The notes below the pieces were generated by a model. It made no database searches, had not been told where the DNA came from, and saw only the letters and a list, made by a program, of their open reading frames with translations. From Haliclona indistincta (lineage: Eukaryota; Porifera; Demospongiae; Haplosclerida; Chalinidae), in the NCBI GenBank assembly GCA_964017065.1, contig OZ024787.1, positions 1,258,658 through 1,322,657 of the forward strand: 64,000 bases of DNA, read 5' to 3'. A program made the translations under genes and the position numbers. Every line of letters starts with the position of its first letter. Within the stretch, counting starts at the first letter, position 1. This document shows positions 58,378 through 64,000 of the stretch, in pieces.

Positions 58378-60610
58378 TTATGATGAGCTTGATGTGGAGG
58401 GAGGAGTAGGTAGTGGTGGTTGTTCCTTTTTGACGTACCAGTCAGGTAGGACAGTAGTATCGGGAGTAGCGGGCTCTAGTTTAGCGGATATGTGAGTGAA
58501 TGGTCTATTCCACTCGATGAGATAAGTTACTCTAGAGGGAGAGAGAGAAAGAGAGAGGGAGAGAGAGGGAGGGAGGGAGAGAGTGAGGGAGGGAGGGAGG
58601 GAGAGAGAGAGTGTGAGAGAGCGGGAGGGAGAAGATGAATTCAGTGAGCAAAAAGTGGATCAGTATGTGTGTAAGTGAATAAATTATGAAAGCTAAAAGG
58701 GTCAGTGAGTAGGTGAGTGAGAGAGAGAGAGAGAGAGAGAGAGTGAGAGAGTAAGCGAGTGAGTGAGTAAGTGAGTGGGAGAGAGAGTGAGTGAGAGAGT
58801 GAGCGAGTGAGTGACTAAGCAAGTCTTACTTAGGATCGTCCTCAATCACAGTTTCTCTAACCCACTTGAGTAACTCGTCCAGGAAGTTCAAACAAACAGA
58901 TGCCTGCCACATTGAAAGATCATTCTAAGAACGATAAACAAACCAACAGTCATGAGCTGATACAACAGCAGCTGTCAGTTCTCACCTGACACTCTCGAGG
59001 AATATCCATTGTTTTGAAGGTCTGGACATTTTGAATGATCCCATCGTCGTCTCGAAATCCGCACACGATTTTAGGGACACCGACTAGATAAGATTGAGCC
59101 CACCATTTCTGTAGCTTGTATCTGAACAAATACACCATGAGTGGGTGTGGTTTGGTTGGAGTGAGAGTGGGTGAGTGAGGTTGGTGTTGGAGTGAGTGAA
59201 TGAGTGAATGAGAGTGGGTGTGGTTGGAGTGAGAGTGTGTGAATGAGGTTGGTTGGCGACGGTGTGGTTGGAGTGGGTGACTGAGGTTAGTTGGAGTGAG
59301 TAGGTGAGTGAGAGTGGGTGAGTGAGTGAGGTTGGTTGAAGTGAGTGAGTGAGGTTGGAGTGAGTAGGTGAGTGAGTGAAGAGTGAGTGAGTGAGGTTGG
59401 AGTGAGTAGGTGAGTGAGTGAGAGTGAGTGAGAGTGAGTGAGGTTGGAGTGAGTAGGTGAGTGAGTGAGAGTGAGTGAGTAGGTGAGTGAGTGAAGAGTG
59501 AGTGAGTGAGGTTGGAGTGAGTAGGTGAGTGAGAGTGAGTGAGGTTGGAGTGAGTGAGTGAGTGAGGTTGGAGTGAGTAGGTGAGTGAGTGAGGTTGGAG
59601 TGAGTAGGTGAGTGAGTGAGAGTGAGTGAGGTTGGAGTGAGTAGGTGAGTGAGTGAGCGTGTTGCTGTGTGTCAATTGCCAGGTAGTACCTTCTGAAACT
59701 TGCTTTATTTCTGTCAGTATAAATGGATCGTGATGTCTTCAATTCTACGTAGTTATTGGGAGACTTTTCTTTCGACCCCTACAGCAGAGACAACAACAGC
59801 AGGCACAGTGAACTAGCAAATACCAAACAAATGTCAGTCACATAAACTGCTGTCAACTCACATAGTCAGCGCAGTCTACCTCGGCAGCCATTACGATAGA
59901 GTGGGTGTTCAGTCTCGTGCGGACTACAGTACAGAATGCCTTGAGAGGATTCACAGGACCAGGTCTCTCCTGCTGGGAGAGAGTACCACTAGTAGCCATG
60001 GACGGCTTGTCTGATAGAGGAGGAGAGAGAAGAATTTTGCAATGCAGTAGCATCTTCATGCACTAATGTGTTCGGTCACTGTTGTCTTTATTCACACGAT
60101 GGAGGATGATCAGAGACTGAACACATTAGTGCATGAAGGTGACACACTCAATGCTTTTCACTTCTGCACACTCACTTTTCGATGTCATGTAATCTTCGAA
60201 TTTGAGTCCCCAGTAACACAGTTCCTTCTCTCTGGCGGACATGTTGGCTTCTCTCTCTCTGTTCTCCTCCGTCTCCAGCTCTCTCAGGTAGATGGTGCTA
60301 TTGTGCAGTGTAGCTACCATCCTCCATGGGTCCCTCTTGTTGTATGGAGTGCAGAGCAGCTTAGTGATGAGACCTCTCCAGCTGATGAAGTTGGTGAGGA
60401 GTTGGTCAGGTCTGTGCTGGAACCTGCAGGGAGAGAGGGAGGGAGACGAAGAGAGAGAGAGGGAGGGAGGAAGAGAGAGGGAGGGAGGGAGGGAGAGAGA
60501 GAGAGAGAGGGAGGGAGGGAGGGAGAGAGGGAGGGAGAGAGGGAGAGAGAGAGAGAGAGAGAGGGAGGGAGGGAGGGAGGGAGGGGGAGAGAGGGAGAGA
60601 GGGAGGGAGA

Positions 60611-60682
<72 letters not shown>

Positions 60683-61289
60683 AGGGAGAGTAAATGGAAT
60701 CAGTAAGTAAGGACCAATCATAGTAAGTAAGATGATGAGAGAAGAGACACACTTACTTGTCAGTTGCAGTCTCTCCACCGTCTGAGCCCGAGGGAGGGTT
60801 AGTGGTCTTGGTGGTGTCGCTCTCTGACAAACGATGTTCCCCTTCGACTGAACCTTGCCCTTTCAATTTTGGTAGAAAGCATGCCCAATTATGACTCGCC
60901 CAAGTCAAAATATTAGTCAGATCAGGAGTCTGGTTCAATTTTGGTTGATACTGTTTGTAGCCGACTTTCAGATCCATGCCGGACTTTCCCGCGGGTGAGT
61001 ACCATCTCAGTTCGCTGCGATCCAGCAGCTGATGTCCCTGACTGTCGAACGAGAAGGAACCGACCTCTATCGGCTGGCGAAACGGCGGATTAGCCTTGTA
61101 GAAATCCTCTAGGTGGGAAACAGCGAAATCAGCGCATTTCTGCGGTCTAGTTGTTCTCGAACTGGTCTTGTCCGCGGCAGTAGAGCTCGGGTGACTCTCT
61201 CGCTGCTGCTTCAGCGCGCTGGCGTCTTCCCCGCTGAGCTTGGGTCTTTTGGCGGGAGAAGGGACGTCAGTGACCTGCAATCCCGCCAT
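58378..61289 (-). CDS. DXO: DXO/Rai1-family decapping nuclease
   Basis: Minus-strand exons: 61289-60757, 60423-60176, 60010-59862, 59778-59690, 59121-58986, 58903-58830, 58531-58378, about 460 residues, phases consistent. DXO removes incomplete or non-canonical RNA caps and degrades the RNA 5'-3' in the nucleus. A basic N-terminal extension with PAKRPKL (possible nuclear signal) leads to PPFRQPIEVGSFSF and DLKVGYKQYQPK. Then FISWRGLITKLLCTPYNKRD, WGLKFEDYM, AEVDCADY (metal-binding Asp), VELKTS (catalytic Glu and Lys), KWWAQSYLVGVPKIVCGFRD, and IEWNRPF near the end. These are the family's active-site motifs, all present. Intron 2 (165 bp) is mostly a MITE; introns 1, 4 and 6 hold GA- or GAGT-rich repeats. 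Confidence 0.92.
58533..58815. repeat. GA/GAGT-rich repeats in the last DXO intron
   Basis: GAGAGAGGGAGG and GTGAGTGAGAG low-complexity sequence filling intron 58532-58829. Confidence 0.85.
59150..59662. repeat. GAGT minisatellite in DXO intron 4
   Basis: Irregular tandem units of GAGTGAGTGAGGTTGGAGTG and TAGGTGAGTG fill most of the intron 59122-59689. The long minus-strand Ser/His/Leu frames here are products of this repeat. Confidence 0.9.
60048..60148. mobile_element. MITE M1 copy, near full length, inside DXO intron 2
   Basis: Best-preserved copy. The left arm CTTCATGCACTAATGTGTTC and right arm GAACACATTAGTGCATGAAG (right arm starting with the sequence ACTGAACACATTAG) are inverted, with the centre in reversed orientation to 2012-2108. 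It makes up about 60% of the 165-bp intron. Confidence 0.8.
60428..60692. repeat. (GA)n tract in DXO intron 1
   Basis: GAGAGGGAGGGA low complexity ending in a pure GA run (60618-60678). Confidence 0.95.
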
Positions 61290-61606
61290 TTAGTCGTTCC
61301 GCTCCACCTACGCGCACGCCCACATAATATGAACCTGAGCGAGCAAGATGTGTTGCAGCCTTGCAGGGTAGGGCAGCTACATCTGCATCAATTGCACTTT
61401 CATGCACTAATGTGTTCAGTCTTTGGTCGTCTTAGCTTCCATCGTATATAATTAATAGAGAATGACAATAAATTAATGACAGAACACAGAAGTATGACAG
61501 CATTGCAAAATCCAATCAATTTTTTTCTGATCGGAATTTTTTTACAATCTTAGTGACTATGATAAACATGATGATTATGGAATGTGACATCATAATATTT
61601 ATTCTT
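61290..61606. other. Spacer DXO / NAGLU with an M1 fragment
   Basis: GC-rich DXO 5' flank (CGCACGCCCACATAATATGA), then a partial M1 MITE at about 61392-61442 (TTTCATGCACTAATGTGTTC). No gene. Confidence 0.6.
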
Positions 61607-63856
61607 TTATTGTTTAAATTTCTTCACATAAAACACCGTTCCCTCTGCTAGAGTGTATGGACCAGTGGAATTCTTGAGCTGCCCTTGAGATGAAAATCCA
61701 GTGCACAAGGGGTTAACAGAGCAGACATATGCTACCTGGTTGATATTTTTGACGTAGGCCCCTTGGTCACCTAAAAGATCGTGACCTTGTATTTCGGTGT
61801 CAAGCAATGCTAGAAAATTCGTATTTATAAGATCCGAATTGAAGTAGGAATCTTGCAATTCTTTAGCTACGAGCATAGAGTCTCCAGTGGGCTGTGTGGG
61901 GAATTCTTGCTTGGTCTCACTGAAACTGAGTTCAAGTGCAAACATTTCTATATCATACTGGGTCGTGTTGACGCCGTCTTGGTTACCAAGAGTATCCATG
62001 ATGTAGTCAAAGAAAAAGCTCCATCGCTGATGGTAGTAAGCAGACAGAAGCCCCGCCCAATCCTTGGAGGCGTAGTCATTGTTATTAGCTGCCGGTCCCC
62101 AGACTGTGACTTGGTTGCGAGCGTTGTACTTGGCGTTCTCTTTATCCTTGGATGCATTGACAGTTGCTGCAGCATCGCTCACCCATGTCCCCAGGAGGAA
62201 GTTGATGTTGGTAGCCAGGAACTCATCGTTCTTTAGTATAACTTCGAGCATTGCTTCTGTGATTGGTTGGACAAGTGCCACTCTCTCCGATCCATCCAAG
62301 GCGTGATTATTCATCACGGAACGATAGGTTGCTACAAATGAAGAGTACAAATCGAAGAACAAATTCACCATGCACTGCCGACCAATGTCTACGAAATCGT
62401 ACTGGAAAGGTCCAATGCTAGGGTCTATTTGTTTACTCTCAGCTGCTTGGTACAAGAGCTGCCATGCTGCCAGAATGCCGGTTGCATTCGGAGCTGTCCA
62501 GTAAGTCAGTGCTAGGCCAGGTCTCAAGTCTATCAATGACTTCAAGTTGAAACTATAACCATAAGAGTAGGCACTTGGTTTCAATATAGCCCAGGCATCT
62601 TGAGCCAGTTGACTGTAACCACCATAACGACGTGTTGCATAGCGACCCAACCATGTGTCAACATCAACAGGATCCTTACTCCAGCCCATCTCAGCCTGTG
62701 AGAGAGAAACAACCACATATGAACACACACAGGGACAACAACAGGATTAGCTAGGCTGTACATGAGTAGTCAAACACTTATGTATTATTAAAAACTTCCG
62801 ATATTGTTCAAGCAATTCGGTTAAATTCACTCATTTGTGTCCTCATTGCACATTCAGTCGATGCACATTGGACGAAGTACAGTAATGACCAATGCACATT
62901 ATAATGTGCACAATGATTTGAGTTGTTTACATGAACTAGCCTTTAGAAACAGTGTCATGTGACACTGACAAAGGATCTTTGTGGATACAGGTTTGTAGGC
63001 CACTTGTTGTGGTGAAAACGACAAATCAACCAGACCACGCCCACTTATCCAGCACCATACAGTAGAAAGTTGGCGAAAAGAACCGCTTGTAGTATCGTGT
63101 ACGCTGCTTTTGCTGGGTGAAGCTTGACCGTTGCAGTCAAAGCATAGACTATACTTGGTGATTTGAAAAAAATAACGGCGAGGCGCTATACCTTACACGA
63201 TACTACAAGCATTTCTTTTCGCCAACTTTCTGATAAGTAAGCGTGACCTCATTGATTTGTCGTTTTCGCCGCGACAAGTGACCTGCAAAACTCAGTACAT
63301 TGCAAGTCAACACAGCGAACTCCATCCTATAAATCTGGCTCCTTTCTAAACGCCTCTTACAACTGTCGACTCCCAATACAGTTGTTCCCACCCCCTACCA
63401 ACACAGTACTACACTGCTTGCTTGAATCTCATGTACATGATTTAGGTAACCATTTTTGTGACCTTTACTACAGACACAGACTCTACAGCTTGTTGCTTCA
63501 GTGGATACATGATGTACAGTGTTTCAACACCCCTGTTACTATGCAGTAACTTACCATGAGGTCATACACGACTGGGTTCTGTTCAATAGCTTCGGGGGTC
63601 ATTCCTGTTCCGATCATTGTGCTGCCTTGGGACTGCCTCGCCACGATCGGCTGTGTCGCGATGGTAGTGAGAGGTCCATAGATACCGCGGTTTCCTCCAT
63701 AGTTGTGCAGCAGACACCAGACGAACGGTTTACCATAATAAAATTCAGTACGACTCCATACTGGACTAGCTTCACTGTTCAGATCCAGTATGATCATACT
63801 ATTGTCAGGCACCTTTGAAAGATATGCTTTGATACGACTAGTATTCCCCCAGAAAC
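61607..63856 (-). CDS. NAGLU: Alpha-N-acetylglucosaminidase (GH89), C-terminal part
   Basis: Minus-strand exons 63856-63555 and 62695-61607 (stop); the 5' exons lie beyond the window. NAGLU removes terminal alpha-GlcNAc from heparan sulfate in lysosomes. Matches to the animal enzyme are clear: NSMIILDLNSEASPVWSRTE, PFVWCLLHNYGGNRGIYGP, STMIGTGMTPEAIEQNPVVY (contains the catalytic Glu after GTGMTP), then GWSKDPVDVDTWLGRYATRR. The C-terminal helical domain shows FLLGTWVSDA, NQVTVWGPAANNNDYASKDW and YYHQRWSFFFDYIMD. The exon junction VVYDLM / AEMGW falls where the animal protein reads VVYSLMAELGW. Upstream, the exon starts in phase 1 after TCTCTAG. No break in the visible part. Confidence 0.93.
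62985..63302. mobile_element. Foldback element in a NAGLU intron
   Basis: The left arm GGTGAAAACGACAAATCAAC ... AGAAAGTTGGCGAAAAGAA ... TTGTAGTATCGTGTA (about 62992-63103) pairs with the inverted right arm at about 63188-63300. It lies in the 859-bp intron between the two visible NAGLU exons. No coding capacity. Confidence 0.7.
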
Positions 63857-63914
63857 CTAGAGAGAGGGAGAGAGAGATAGGGGAGAGAGATAGAGAGAGA
63901 GGGAGGGAGGGAGG

Positions 63915-63998
<84 letters not shown>

Positions 63999-64000
63999 GG
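63857..64000. repeat. (GA)n tract at the window edge
   Basis: GAGAGA and GAGGGAGG repeats in the NAGLU intron upstream of the first visible exon. Confidence 0.9.

Noticed and set aside
58950..59742. His/Ser/Leu/Thr-rich minus-strand frames of 151-241 codons
   Set aside because: Mostly translation of the GAGT minisatellite in DXO intron 4; only the ends overlap true DXO exons.

Overview
The window looks like nuclear DNA of an animal, most likely a sponge (demosponge). It has short GT-AG introns, often 50-100 bp, in every large gene. It carries metazoan families: an FMNL-type formin, Ig-domain receptor tyrosine kinases, a DXO decapping nuclease, lysosomal NAGLU, and DAPK-like ankyrin-Roc-COR-Death proteins. 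It is dense in transposons and minisatellites. The species is an inference from gene content; no rRNA, tRNA or mitochondrial marker is present.

Layout. 1-1696 (-): 5' part of an ankyrin-Roc-COR gene (ROCO1), with the C-terminus outside the window. 2.0-11.2 kb: transposon graveyard with foldback elements, a TIR element, a DIRS-like tyrosine-recombinase retrotransposon (4668-9223) and a 46-bp minisatellite split by a hAT-like insertion. 11.3-19.4 kb (+): a small two-helix membrane ORF, then an FMNL-like formin. An apparently intact PIF/Harbinger transposon sits in the first visible formin intron, 4 bp past the splice donor. 19.8-23.1 kb (-): ROCO2, a close paralogue of ROCO1. 23.6-27.3 kb: a second minisatellite array, a foldback element and CT repeats. 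27.9-29.7 kb (+): truncated copy of a Nudix-like gene. 30.0-33.4 kb (-): ROCO3, head-to-head with the full Nudix-like gene at 33.6-37.3 kb (+). 38.8-56.3 kb (+): tandem cluster of four apparently intact receptor tyrosine kinases (A, B, C, E) and one broken copy (D). 56.7-57.8 kb: 23-bp satellite. 58.4-61.3 kb (-): DXO. 61.6-64.0 kb (-): 3' part of NAGLU.

Themes. Two families are expanding by local duplication, and both look like receptors or sensors. ROCO proteins join ankyrin repeats whose differences sit at a few surface codons to a GTPase and a Death domain; ROCO3 also has a likely C-terminal membrane anchor. The RTKs keep nearly identical kinase and third ectodomain exons while the outer Ig exons, stalk and membrane exon differ. 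A possible role in self/non-self or microbe sensing is inference only. Exon coordinates were derived by hand from reading frame, GT-AG signals, phase and paralogue comparison, without transcript evidence.
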